Source: Clostridia bacterium
Lineage (GTDB): Bacteria; Bacillota; Clostridia; Oscillospirales; Butyricicoccaceae
Direction: 5' to 3'
Assembly: GCA_017455565.1 (NCBI GenBank)
Contig: JAFSZV010000042.1
Location: forward strand, 1 to 64,000
Length of the DNA: 64,000 bases
The notes beneath the pieces are model-generated. The model was not told where the DNA came from, ran no database searches, and worked only from the letters and a program-made list of their open reading frames with translations. The translations under genes were made by a program, and so were the position numbers. This document shows positions 38,719 through 46,752 of the stretch, piece by piece. The number at the start of each line of letters is the position of its first letter. Position 1 is the stretch's first letter.

Positions 38719-41436
38719 TCAAAGGCGAAGGACGGCGCCGAATTCCGCGGTCAGCACGCCGAGGATTCGCCGGATGATTTCGTCCGCCTCTGCGTCGGTC
38801 AGCGTATGGTCCGGGCTGCGAAGCGCCAGAGAGAACGCCACGCTCTTTTTGCCGGGCGGGACGGGCGCGCCGCGGTAAACGTCGAACAGATCCAGATGAT
38901 CCAACGCCTTTCCAGCGGCGGAGCGGATTGACTGCTCAAGCTGCAGCACATAGAGCGCGTCGTCGCAGACGACGGCAAGGTCGCGCATAGTGGCGGGGAA
39001 TTTGGGAATGGGCTGATAGCGGTGTTCTTGATCCACCAGCTCAAACATCAGATCCAGATCCAGCTCGGCGGCATAAAGCTCCGCGCCGATTCCGTAATTT
39101 TTCAAAACATTGGGGTGGACCTGCCCGGCATGACCCACCGTGCGCTCGCCGCAGCGGATCTCGGCGCACCGTCCGGGATGATAGCTGGGGTCGTCGCTGC
39201 AGGGGAGAAAGACGCAGCCGTGGATCGAGAGCATGGAGAAGACCGCTTCGATACAGCCTTTGAGATGGAAGAAGTCCTCGCCATAGGTGGCCATGGTGAG
39301 CGTCATCCTTTCATCCGGGAGCTGATTGGGATCGACATTACCGTTGTCGGTCAGCTTGGGCAGATAGACCTTTGCCTGCTCAAAAAGGTGGATCTCAGGG
39401 GCACGAAAATTATAGTTCCGTGCGGCGACCTCCAGCATGGCGGGCAGCGCCGTAGTCCGCATCAGGCTCTGATCCTCGCCCAAGGGATTGGTGATGACAA
39501 CGGCCTTTCTCCTCGGATCGTCTTCTGTAAGGGCGATCTTATCCGCCGCCTTGGGACTCATGAAGGCCAGTGTGCGCGCTTCGTTGTATCCGACGGCGTT
39601 GCAGGCGTCGTTGACCAGACGGTCGAACTTCTGCCGTTTGGTCAGGCCGCCCTTGGTAGTCTGGCCGGAAAGCAGCGTCGAGGAGATTTTATCATAGCCA
39701 TAATACCGCGCGATTTCCTCGGCGATATCGGCCTCGCCGTCCATATCGCCGCGCCAAGAGGGGACGGTGACCTTGTCGCCGTCAACGGTAAAGGCCAGTT
39801 TTTCCAGCGTTTTCACCATGAAATCACGAGGCACCTGGGCGCCGATGAGCGCATTGACCCGCTCTGGACGCAGGGTGAGCACGCGCACGGGCTTTTTGAC
39901 GGGATAGGCATCCACGATGCCGCCGATGATCTGGCCCGCGCCCAGCTCTTCCACCAGTTGGCAGGCTCGCTGCAGCGCGGTAACGCAGCCCTCCTGATCG
40001 ACACCGCGCTCAAAGCGGCCCGAGGCCTCGGTGCGCATGCCCAGCCTGCGGGAGGTGGTGCGGATGCTCACGGAATCAAACATGGCGGATTCAAAGACAA
40101 TCATCTGGGTATCTTCGGTGATTTCGCTGTTTTCGCCGCCCATCACGCCGGCGATGGCAACGGCTTTTTTCGGATCTGCGATGACCAGCGTATTGGCCCG
40201 CAGGCTGCGTGTCTGCCTGTCCAGCGTGGTGCAGCGTTCGCCCTCGTCGCTGCGTCGGACGATGATCTTGCCGCCGTCGATGCACTTATAGTCAAAGGCG
40301 TGCATGGGCTGGCCGTATTCCAGCATCACATAGTTGGTGATGTCTACGATGTTGTTGATAGGCCGGATGCCTGCGGCGCGGAGCCGGTCGCGCATCCAGC
40401 GGGGAGAGGGGGCGATGTGAATATTTTTCGCCATGGCGGCGCTGTATCGCGGGCAGAGGTCTGCGTCGCGGATCTCCACCGAAAGATAGTTGCTGACATC
40501 GTCCGCGGTTTCTTTTATTACAGGAGCTGTAAGGGCAAAGGGCTTGTCAAACGTAGCGGCGCTTTCCCGGGCCAGGCCGATGATACTCAGGCAGTCGGGA
40601 CGGTTGTGCAGGATGTCAAAATCAAAAACGATCTCGTCCAGCCCCAGCACGGCGCAGATATCATCGCCGGGCTTGCAGGGATAGCTGTCCGGCAGGATCA
40701 GGATGCCGTCGCTGATGCAGTGGGGAAACTCGGCCTGCTGGGCGTGGAGATCTTCCAGCGTGCAGATGCCGCCGGATTTGGTATTGTAAGCCACCAGATC
40801 GTTTTCGTGCAGGTTGGAGCAGGCGCTCTCGGTCACAACAGCGGCGGCGCCCGTGTCCAGCTTGACGGAGAACAGGCCGTAGCGCGCCGTTATGACAGAC
40901 AGCACCTTTGCCGCCACCACGGGGCCGAAGACCTTGTCGCCGGGCTTGATATCCGCAGGGATCGAGGGCTTCGCGGGATCGAGAGGCTTATAGTCGCCCA
41001 GCAGCGCGGCGGGGATGATGGCGGCTTCCGGAATGTCCCGCTCCTCTAAACGAAGCTCCTTTAAAGAACAGAGCATGCCGTTGGATTCCACGCCGCGCAG
41101 CTTGCCCTTTTCAATGGCGACGCCGCCGGGCAGGGTGGATTTGTGCAGGGCGGCGGGGACCGTGTCGCCCACATGGACGTTCCACGCGCCGGTGACGATC
41201 TGAACGGGCGCCTCCCGGCCCACGTCCACTTGGCAGATCCACATATGATCGGAATCGGGGTGGCGATCCATGGAAACGATCCGTCCCGCAACCACATTGG
41301 AGATCCCGTCGGCGGCGCTTTCCCAGCTGCCGACCATGGTCCCGGCCATGGTCATATCGGCGGCATATTGCTTTGCCGGGACGTTGTGGATCCCCACGTC
41401 GGTATAATCCTTAAGCCAGCTATATGGTAATTTCAT
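38719..41436 (-). CDS. pheT: Phenylalanyl-tRNA synthetase beta subunit, enlarged
   Basis: 905 residues, about 100 longer than usual. Domains in order: N-terminal B1 (MKLPYSWLKDYTD), tRNA-binding OB fold (about 40-130), an extra segment (about 137-243), resumed B1 (DGILILPDSYPCKPGDD), B3/B4 editing region (HNRPDCLSIIGLARE and INNIVDITNYVMLEYGQPMH), B5, the catalytic-like core and the C-terminal FDX-ACB domain. The extra segment looks like a second, divergent copy of the OB fold (VVAAKVLSV versus VVAGRIVSM). With PheS it forms the tetramer that charges tRNA-Phe. It is the last gene of the T-box operon, 16 bases after pheS. Confidence 0.95.
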   Translation of the reverse strand: MKLPYSWLKDYTDVGIHNVPAKQYAADMTMAGTMVGSWESAADGISNVVAGRIVSMDRHPDSDHMWICQVDVGREAPVQIVTGAWNVHVGDTVPAALHKSTLPGGVAIEKGKLRGVESNGMLCSLKELRLEERDIPEAAIIPAALLGDYKPLDPAKPSIPADIKPGDKVFGPVVAAKVLSVITARYGLFSVKLDTGAAAVVTESACSNLHENDLVAYNTKSGGICTLEDLHAQQAEFPHCISDGILILPDSYPCKPGDDICAVLGLDEIVFDFDILHNRPDCLSIIGLARESAATFDKPFALTAPVIKETADDVSNYLSVEIRDADLCPRYSAAMAKNIHIAPSPRWMRDRLRAAGIRPINNIVDITNYVMLEYGQPMHAFDYKCIDGGKIIVRRSDEGERCTTLDRQTRSLRANTLVIADPKKAVAIAGVMGGENSEITEDTQMIVFESAMFDSVSIRTTSRRLGMRTEASGRFERGVDQEGCVTALQRACQLVEELGAGQIIGGIVDAYPVKKPVRVLTLRPERVNALIGAQVPRDFMVKTLEKLAFTVDGDKVTVPSWRGDMDGEADIAEEIARYYGYDKISSTLLSGQTTKGGLTKRQKFDRLVNDACNAVGYNEARTLAFMSPKAADKIALTEDDPRRKAVVITNPLGEDQSLMRTTALPAMLEVAARNYNFRAPEIHLFEQAKVYLPKLTDNGNVDPNQLPDERMTLTMATYGEDFFHLKGCIEAVFSMLSIHGCVFLPCSDDPSYHPGRCAEIRCGERTVGHAGQVHPNVLKNYGIGAELYAAELDLDLMFELVDQEHRYQPIPKFPATMRDLAVVCDDALYVLQLEQSIRSAAGKALDHLDLFDVYRGAPVPPGKKSVAFSLALRSPDHTLTDAEADEIIRRILGVLTAEFGAVLRL

Positions 41437-41452
41437 GCTTTCTTCCTCCTTC

Positions 41453-42472
41453 TCAGAATTGCTTCAGGAAGCGCTCGTCGTTGTCGAAGAGCAGCCGCAG
41501 GTCGTCGATCTTGTAGCGGAAGAGCGTGATGCGCTCTAGACCGACGCCGAAGGCAAAGCCCGTATAGACCTCGGGATCAATGCCGCAGGCCCGCAGCACG
41601 TTGGGATGCACCATGCCGCAGCCCAGCACCTCGATCCAGCCCTCGCCCTTGCACATGGGGCAGCCCTTGCCGTGGCATTTGAAGCAGCTGATGTCCATTT
41701 CCGCAGAAGGCTCGGTAAAGGGGAAGTAGCTGGGGCGCAGGCGGATGGAAGTTTCTTCGCCGTAAAGGGTCTTGGCAAAGGTCTCCAGCGTGCCCTTCAG
41801 ATCGCCCAGGGTGATGTTTTTGTCGATGACAAGCCCCTCAATCTGGTGGAACATGGGGGAATGGGTGGCGTCGAACTCATCGTTGCGGAAAACGCGGCCC
41901 GGCGCGATGATGCGGATGGGGGGCTGGGTCTTTTCCATGACGCGGGCCTGGATGGGCGAGGTCTGCGTGCGGAGCACCATGCTGTCGTTGACATAAAATG
42001 TGTCGGAAGGGTCACGACTGGGATGGGTCTTGGGCGCGTTGAGCATATCAAAATTGTAATGCACCAGTTCGACCTCGGGCCCTTCTGCCACGGAATAGCC
42101 CATACCGGTGAAAATGTCGATCACCTCGTCCAGAACGGTGGTCAGCGGATGCTTTTTCCCCAGCGTGATCTTTTTGCCGGGCAAGGTCACGTCCAGCGTT
42201 TCCTTTTTCAGACGGCGCTCCAGCTCAAAAGCGGCGGCCCGCTGTCCGGCTTCTTCAATGGCGGCTTCGATTTTGCCGCGGACCTCGTTGGCAACCTGCC
42301 CGATGATGGGGCGCTCTTCTGCCGTAAGCTGACCCATGCCGCGCAGAATGGCAGTCAGCTCGCCCTTTTTGCCCAGATAGCGGACGCGCGCGGCCTCCAG
42401 CGCCTCTTTGGCCTCGGCAGATCCGATCTCAGAAAGCGCCTGATCCAGGATCTGTTGCAGTTTTTCTCTCAT
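41453..42472 (-). CDS. pheS: Phenylalanyl-tRNA synthetase alpha subunit
   Basis: 339 residues, standard. A coiled-coil N-terminal arm (about 1-90) precedes the class II catalytic core with motif 2 ([19 protein letters not shown]), [15 protein letters not shown] near 245 and the [11 protein letters not shown] motif 3 near 310. [17 protein letters not shown] cysteine pattern is present in the C-terminal half, as in many clostridial PheS. It lies 25 bases after the metallo-hydrolase gene. Confidence 0.96.
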   Translation of the reverse strand: MREKLQQILDQALSEIGSAEAKEALEAARVRYLGKKGELTAILRGMGQLTAEERPIIGQVANEVRGKIEAAIEEAGQRAAAFELERRLKKETLDVTLPGKKITLGKKHPLTTVLDEVIDIFTGMGYSVAEGPEVELVHYNFDMLNAPKTHPSRDPSDTFYVNDSMVLRTQTSPIQARVMEKTQPPIRIIAPGRVFRNDEFDATHSPMFHQIEGLVIDKNITLGDLKGTLETFAKTLYGEETSIRLRPSYFPFTEPSAEMDISCFKCHGKGCPMCKGEGWIEVLGCGMVHPNVLRACGIDPEVYTGFAFGVGLERITLFRYKIDDLRLLFDNDERFLKQF

Positions 42473-42497
42473 GATTGCGGCTCCTTTTTATGATAAA

Positions 42498-43103
42498 TTA
42501 TTCGGATACAAAGATATAAGGCATTTTGGGAACCCGAAGCGCGTAGATCGCCTCCAGGTCCTTCAAAACGGCATTTTTGGGAACAAGGAAAGGATCGGCA
42601 TGGCTCACGCCCACCAGGCGTGCCGGACTGTCCCGCAGCGTCCGAATGGTCTGCTGCAGCGTTCCTGCGTTATAGGCGGGGCGGCCCTGCTTCATGGTGC
42701 TGTAAATGCCGTCGCCGACGAAAAGATAGGTTCTGTCAACCTCCAGCGCCAGGGAATCCTTCGCGTGGGAAGAAGGAAAGGGGAGTACGCGGATCGACGG
42801 GTCTTCCTGCAAGACGACAGGCTCTGCTATGGCTGCCCCGGTGTGCGTTTTTTGAAGGGTGAATCTTCCCTGATACACCGCTTGCGGTGCAAGCTGCTGC
42901 AGATTTGCCACGTGGTCGGGGTGAAAGTGCGACAGGATCACGCAGATCGGCTTGTCGAGCGCACCGAGGATATCGGCTGTCGACTCGTCGGCGCCTACGT
43001 CAAAGACATAATACCGATCTTTTGCGTCTGCGATCACCACGTCAGCTGAAAGCGGGTCTTCCGAGGGAGGGATCCAAAAGATGCTGCCAGTCAATTTCTT
43101 CAT
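42498..43103 (-). CDS. Metallo-beta-lactamase-fold hydrolase, first gene of the pheST operon
   Basis: 201 residues. The dimetal motif is intact: SHFHPDH with His59, His61, Asp63 and His64, plus PFPSSHAKDSLAL and FVGDGIYSTM further on, giving the third His and the bridging Asp. There is no signal peptide. Function unknown; candidates are a thioesterase, lactonase or nuclease-like activity. The ATG at 43103 follows TTGGAGG by six bases, inside the T-box controlled transcript, so it should be induced when tRNA-Phe is uncharged. Confidence 0.82.
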   Translation of the reverse strand: MKKLTGSIFWIPPSEDPLSADVVIADAKDRYYVFDVGADESTADILGALDKPICVILSHFHPDHVANLQQLAPQAVYQGRFTLQKTHTGAAIAEPVVLQEDPSIRVLPFPSSHAKDSLALEVDRTYLFVGDGIYSTMKQGRPAYNAGTLQQTIRTLRDSPARLVGVSHADPFLVPKNAVLKDLEAIYALRVPKMPYIFVSE

Positions 43104-43118
43104 AGCTGCCTCCAAATA

Positions 43119-43375
43119 AAAAGAAAAGCCTCCGTCCTCTTCTGGGACGAAAGCCTGCGCTTCCGCGGTACCACCCGCATTCCCGGCCAATGCCGGGCAC
43201 TCTTTGCCGGTAACGGGGCTGCCGCCCGTGCCTACGCAGCAAAATGCCTTCAACACAGGTGCTCGAAAGGGAACTTCCCGCAAACCGTAACGCAGGCGGC
43301 TCTCAGCCGGTGACCGCCATTCTCTGAACGTTCCGCAAATACGGTACTCGCTTTGTCATTGCATCAATATTTGAT
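43119..43375 (-). promoter_or_regulatory. T-box leader with Phe (UUC) specifier
   Basis: On the minus strand the leader contains Stem I with the specifier loop CCCTTTCGAGCACC, where TTC at 43267-43265 reads as a phenylalanine codon. It then has the T-box GGGTGGTACCGCGG, whose TGGT can pair with the ACCA end of tRNA-Phe. The terminator GCTTTCGTCC-cagaaga-GGACGGAGGC followed by TTTTCTTTTT ends just before the first gene's ribosome site. Uncharged tRNA-Phe should favour the antiterminator. The specifier agrees with the downstream pheS and pheT. Confidence 0.93.
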
Positions 43376-43381
43376 AAAATT

Positions 43382-43410
43382 AAAATATCACACCGGCAGG
43401 GAAAATGCAA
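43382..43410 (-). promoter_or_regulatory. Sigma-A promoter of the T-box operon
   Basis: Minus-strand TTGCAT (43410-43405) and TATTTT (43387-43382), 17-base spacing, placing the start near 43375. Confidence 0.6.
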
Positions 43411-43586
43411 GCGTTATTTCTTTGCTTTACGGCGCAAAAGGAATGGAACTTTTGTTCAACTTGTCGAAAATGCAAAGAAAAATCGCGTCTTTTCCGTGAA
43501 AATAGCAGCTTGCACAAGCAATTTTCCCATCAACTTTAAATTTTCTGTACAGTTTTCACCAAAATGATAATTTTCAAAAAACACAC

Positions 43587-43615
43587 TTGCAACAAATGCC
43601 CGCATCCTGTATGAT
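43587..43615 (+). promoter_or_regulatory. Sigma-A promoter of the uracil permease unit
   Basis: TTGCAA at 43587-43592 and TATGAT at 43610-43615, 17-base spacing. The region 43411-43586 between the two divergent promoters is AT-rich and shows no gene. Confidence 0.7.
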
Positions 43616-43643
43616 AAAATAAGAATCAAAGGAGGCGAGGGGC

Positions 43644-43709
43644 ATGAAGCGCGGCGAAAGCACAATCCTGCAGATGGCGGCGCCGTCTCCGTTTTTTCTA
43701 TTCTTATGA
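43644..43709 (+). CDS. Leader peptide upstream of the uracil permease
   Basis: A 21-codon frame, MKRGESTILQMAAPSPFFLF plus a final Leu, begins with ATG eight bases after a perfect AAAGGAGG. The last codons are T-rich (TTT TTT CTA TTC TTA) and the stop lies five bases before the 5' arm of a strong terminator. A ribosome finishing the frame would cover that arm. The arrangement is that of a transcription-attenuation leader, and the U-rich end resembles the UTP-sensitive pyrBI leader of enterobacteria. The peptide itself is unlikely to have a job. Confidence 0.6.
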   Translation: MKRGESTILQMAAPSPFFLFL

Positions 43710-43714
43710 TTTTG

Positions 43715-43755
43715 TCAGCATTTCTATCGTTGATCGACGGAAATGCTGATTTTTT
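43715..43755 (+). terminator. Attenuator hairpin before the uracil permease
   Basis: TCAGCATTTC (43715-43724) pairs perfectly with GAAATGCTGA (43740-43749), followed by six T residues, only seven bases before the AGGAGGG of the permease gene. As no gene ends here, its place between promoter and gene marks it as an attenuator. Confidence 0.8.
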
Positions 43756-43772
43756 AATTTAGGAGGGTAAAG

Positions 43773-45110
43773 ATGAAAGAGAAAAATGAGAAAAAGGGCC
43801 TCGGCAATGAGGCGGTCTACGACGCTCGCACGCTGGGCACACCCAAAATGCTGATCCTGGGCCTTCAGCATCTGTGCGCCATGTTTGGCGCCACGGTCGT
43901 CGTCCCTATCCTGGTCTCCGGCTTCGGCCTGCCGATGTCGGTCCAGACGACGCTGCTGATGGCCGGTCTCGGCACACTGCTGTTCCACCTGTGCACCAAA
44001 TTCAAGGTCCCCGCGTTCCTTGGCTCTTCTTTTGCTTATCTGGGCGGCTTTTCCATGGTCGCCACGCTTCCTGCCTATGAGGGCATGGATCCCGAGACCA
44101 AGCTGGCCTATGCGCTGGGCGGCGTGGTCGTGGCCGGCCTGCTGTATCTGGTGCTTGCGCTGCTCTTTAAACTGGTGGGAGCCAAAAAGGTCATGCGTTT
44201 CTTCCCGCCCATCGTCACCGGTCCCATTATCATCCTCATCGGTCTGAATCTGGCAGGTTCCGCCGTTTCTCAGGCCAGCCAGAACTGGCTGCTGGCCCTG
44301 CTCGCTATCGCGGTGGTCGTGATCGCCAACATCTGGGGCAAGGGCATGATCAAGATCATTCCCATCCTGCTTGGCGTGGTGATCTCCACCATCGTCGCGG
44401 CGCTCACCGGCAATATGGATTTCTCCGCTGTGCATTTGGCCGGCTTCCTGGGCCTGCAGAAGTTCGTTTTGGCGAAGTTTGACTTCTCCGCGATCTTCGT
44501 CATGGCACCCATCGCCATCGCCGCCATGATGGAGCACATCGGCGATATCTCCGCCATTTCTTCCACCACAGGCAAAAACTTCATCGAGGATCCCGGCCTG
44601 CACAGCACCCTCATGGGTGACGGTTTGGCAACTTCGCTTGCCGCCATGTTCGGCGGCCCTGCCAACACCACCTACGGTGAAAACACCGGCGTTTTGGTAC
44701 TCTCTAAGGTCTACGATCCCAAGGTTGTCCGCCTGGCCGCCTATTTCGCCATCTTTCTGTCCTTCTCGCCCAAGTTTGACGCACTGGTTACGTCGATCCC
44801 CGCCGCGGTCATCGGCGGCATCAGCTTCATCCTTTACGGCATGATCTCCGCGGTGGGCGTCCGGAACATCGTGGAAAACCGGGTTGACCTGACCAAGTCC
44901 CGCAACCTGATCATCGCTGCCGTAATCTTCGTTACCGGCCTGGGTCTGCCCGGCGTGACCTTCACCATCGGCAGTGCCACCATCACCCTCACCGGTATGG
45001 CCATCGCCGCTGTGGCCGGCGTTCTGCTCAACGCCATCCTGCCCGGCAACGATTACGAGTTCGGCACCTCTGCCGAGGCCGACAGTTCCGCCAATCTGGG
45101 CGCGTATTGA
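43773..45110 (+). CDS. uraA: Uracil permease (NCS2 family)
   Basis: 445 residues with fourteen expected membrane helices. The family hallmarks are GLQHLCAMFGATVVVPIL near 29-46, GSSFAYLGGF near 84-93, MEHIGDISAISSTTGKNF near 252-269 and GGPANTTYGENTGVLVLSKV near 294-313. The two catalytic Glu residues of UraA-type carriers fall in MEHIG and YGEN. It takes up uracil, or possibly another nucleobase, with protons. AGGAGGG precedes the ATG. The attenuated leader upstream fits pyrimidine control. Confidence 0.92.
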   Translation: MKEKNEKKGLGNEAVYDARTLGTPKMLILGLQHLCAMFGATVVVPILVSGFGLPMSVQTTLLMAGLGTLLFHLCTKFKVPAFLGSSFAYLGGFSMVATLPAYEGMDPETKLAYALGGVVVAGLLYLVLALLFKLVGAKKVMRFFPPIVTGPIIILIGLNLAGSAVSQASQNWLLALLAIAVVVIANIWGKGMIKIIPILLGVVISTIVAALTGNMDFSAVHLAGFLGLQKFVLAKFDFSAIFVMAPIAIAAMMEHIGDISAISSTTGKNFIEDPGLHSTLMGDGLATSLAAMFGGPANTTYGENTGVLVLSKVYDPKVVRLAAYFAIFLSFSPKFDALVTSIPAAVIGGISFILYGMISAVGVRNIVENRVDLTKSRNLIIAAVIFVTGLGLPGVTFTIGSATITLTGMAIAAVAGVLLNAILPGNDYEFGTSAEADSSANLGAY

Positions 45111-45141
45111 TCCAAACAAATACAAACAGATGCAAACGGCA

Positions 45142-45172
45142 AAACGCCGGGTCGAATGGCCCGGCGTTTCTA
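45142..45172. terminator. Terminator between convergent uraA and amidase genes
   Basis: AAACGCCGGG-tcgaatgg-CCCGGCGTTT followed by CTATGCTTTT. Confidence 0.75.
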
Positions 45173-45670
45173 TGCTTTTCGCACGCCCTCGATATGCAGG
45201 CACCGCAGCTTGCGGATGGCGTATGTAGACAGGGGACGGAAGTCACAATCGCTGCTGTGGGCGGCGATAAACACGGTGTCCGGCGTGGGGTCGCCGTCGA
45301 TCCGCACAACAAATGGCGTGTGGTGATAGTTCAGATTTTCACCGACTGCAAGTTGCACCAGATCGCCTGGTTCCAGTTGCCCGATGGAAACCTCCCGGGC
45401 AAAGGGGCCGTCGCCCAGATTTCGGGTCAAAAAATTGTAGAAGTATTGGACGCCCGTCCATGCGGGAGCGCGCTGGGAAGCCGTTTTGTAAAACCAGCCG
45501 AAGGTGGGCGTGTAATTCATCACACCGGCTCCGGCGTAAAGGCATTGGCTGGCAAAGTTGGTACAGTCGCCGCCAAGACTGCTGAAATCGAGATAAGCCG
45601 GATTGCGGCGGTAGGCCCATTTGTGAGCATAATCCACGGCTGCAGTCCGGTCGTATGGAATCAAGGACAT
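45170..45670 (-). CDS. Putative amidase-domain (Amidase_6) protein
   Basis: 166 residues. An N-terminal helix with YDRTAAVDYAHKWAYRRNP leads to the GGDCTNFASQCL motif with candidate catalytic Cys36, and FIAAHSSDCDFRPLSTY carries the candidate His. This is the pattern of the Amidase_6 domain found in many spore-forming Firmicutes, thought to act on peptidoglycan. No signal peptide is seen, so it might work in the spore or mother cell (inference). AGGAGGGTTAAAC precedes the ATG. Confidence 0.8.
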   Translation of the reverse strand: MSLIPYDRTAAVDYAHKWAYRRNPAYLDFSSLGGDCTNFASQCLYAGAGVMNYTPTFGWFYKTASQRAPAWTGVQYFYNFLTRNLGDGPFAREVSIGQLEPGDLVQLAVGENLNYHHTPFVVRIDGDPTPDTVFIAAHSSDCDFRPLSTYAIRKLRCLHIEGVRKA

Positions 45671-45780
45671 AGTTTAACCCTCCTGCACCATTGTATGTAG
45701 CTTCCGGCCTGTTTGGGAAGGGAAAAAGCTTTTTTTCTTTACAGACCTTTCGCTTAGAGAAGATCCGGTTTTCACCTGCT

Positions 45781-45809
45781 TTGACACGCTATCGGAAACA
45801 TGCTATGAT
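45781..45809 (+). promoter_or_regulatory. Sigma-A promoter of psuK-psuG
   Basis: TTGACA at 45781-45786 and TATGAT at 45804-45809, 17-base spacing. Confidence 0.8.
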
Positions 45810-45831
45810 AGCTTCGAATGGAGGGATCGTT

Positions 45832-46752
45832 TTGCGGGAACAGATCATCGGGATCGGCGGCGCGAACGTTGATCTTTGCGGAAGGGCCAGCGGCCGGGTG
45901 GTTCCGGGCGACTCCAACATTGGGAGCATCCGCATTTCAGCAGGCGGCGTTTGCCGGAACATCTGTGAAAACGTCGTAAAATTGGGAACGCCCGCCGCGC
46001 TGATCAGCGTTGCCGGCGACGATGCCAATGGCGATTTTCTGCTGCGGCGCTGCGAAGCAGCAGGTCTGGATGTGAGCGCCGTTCACAGGATCTCGGGGAA
46101 ACGCACGGGAGCCTATCTTTCCATCCACTCCGGCGATGGAGAAATGACAGCGGCCGTCAATGATATGGAGATCGTTTCCTGCATTACGCCGGCGTTTCTC
46201 ACCCCATATATCCAACGGATCCGTGCGGCAAAAGCGATTTTGATCGACGCGAATCTTCCGCCCGACACCATCCGCTGGATCGGGGAGACCTTTTCAGACC
46301 GTCCCATCTTTGCCGACCCGGTGTCCTGCGCGAAGGCGGAAAACCTGCTTCCTGTTCTGAAGCGGCTGTTTTTGCTGAAGCCCAATCAAACAGAGGCCGA
46401 GACGCTCACGGGCTGTCATGATCCGCAGACCAGCGCGGCAGCGCTGCACAAAATGGGCGTCAGACATGTCTGCGTCAGCTCCGGCGCCGACGGTGTGGCA
46501 TATTACGGCGAGCATGGAAGCTTGCTGACAAGGCCAAAGACTTTACGGTCTTTTCCCAATGCTACCGGCGCGGGCGATAGCCTGACGGGCGGTTTGCTGG
46601 CCGGTTATGCGCAGGGAATGCCGCTGGAAGAAGCGCTGCGTTTTGCCGTCACCGCCTCGGTGCTTACCTTGCAGAGCGCCGATACCATCCGCCCCGACCT
46701 GAGCAGGGAACTGGTCATGAAATCACAAAAGGAGTGCTTCTGTTATGCTTAA
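45832..46752 (+). CDS. psuK: PfkB-family pseudouridine kinase
   Basis: 306 residues of the PfkB sugar-kinase family: GIGGANVDLCGRASG near 8-22, SAGGVCRNICENVVKLG near 39-55 and the anion-hole motif NATGAGDSLTGG near 243-254. Adjacency to psuG identifies it as the kinase that phosphorylates pseudouridine. The start is TTG at 45832, supported by GGAGGG six bases upstream; no ATG fits. It overlaps psuG by eight bases. Confidence 0.88.
   Translation: MREQIIGIGGANVDLCGRASGRVVPGDSNIGSIRISAGGVCRNICENVVKLGTPAALISVAGDDANGDFLLRRCEAAGLDVSAVHRISGKRTGAYLSIHSGDGEMTAAVNDMEIVSCITPAFLTPYIQRIRAAKAILIDANLPPDTIRWIGETFSDRPIFADPVSCAKAENLLPVLKRLFLLKPNQTEAETLTGCHDPQTSAAALHKMGVRHVCVSSGADGVAYYGEHGSLLTRPKTLRSFPNATGAGDSLTGGLLAGYAQGMPLEEALRFAVTASVLTLQSADTIRPDLSRELVMKSQKECFCYA

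Noticed and set aside
39022-41049. 675-codon plus-strand frame opposite pheT
   Set aside because: pheT is certain on the minus strand; the plus-strand translation shows no family and is a codon-bias shadow.
43616-43714. PyrR-binding RNA in the uracil permease leader
   Set aside because: No sequence resembling the PyrR recognition loop was found, and only one terminator plus a translated short frame is evident.
43704-45203. 499-codon minus-strand frame opposite uraA
   Set aside because: It runs through the attenuator and the uraA terminator and has a composition typical of antisense shadows.
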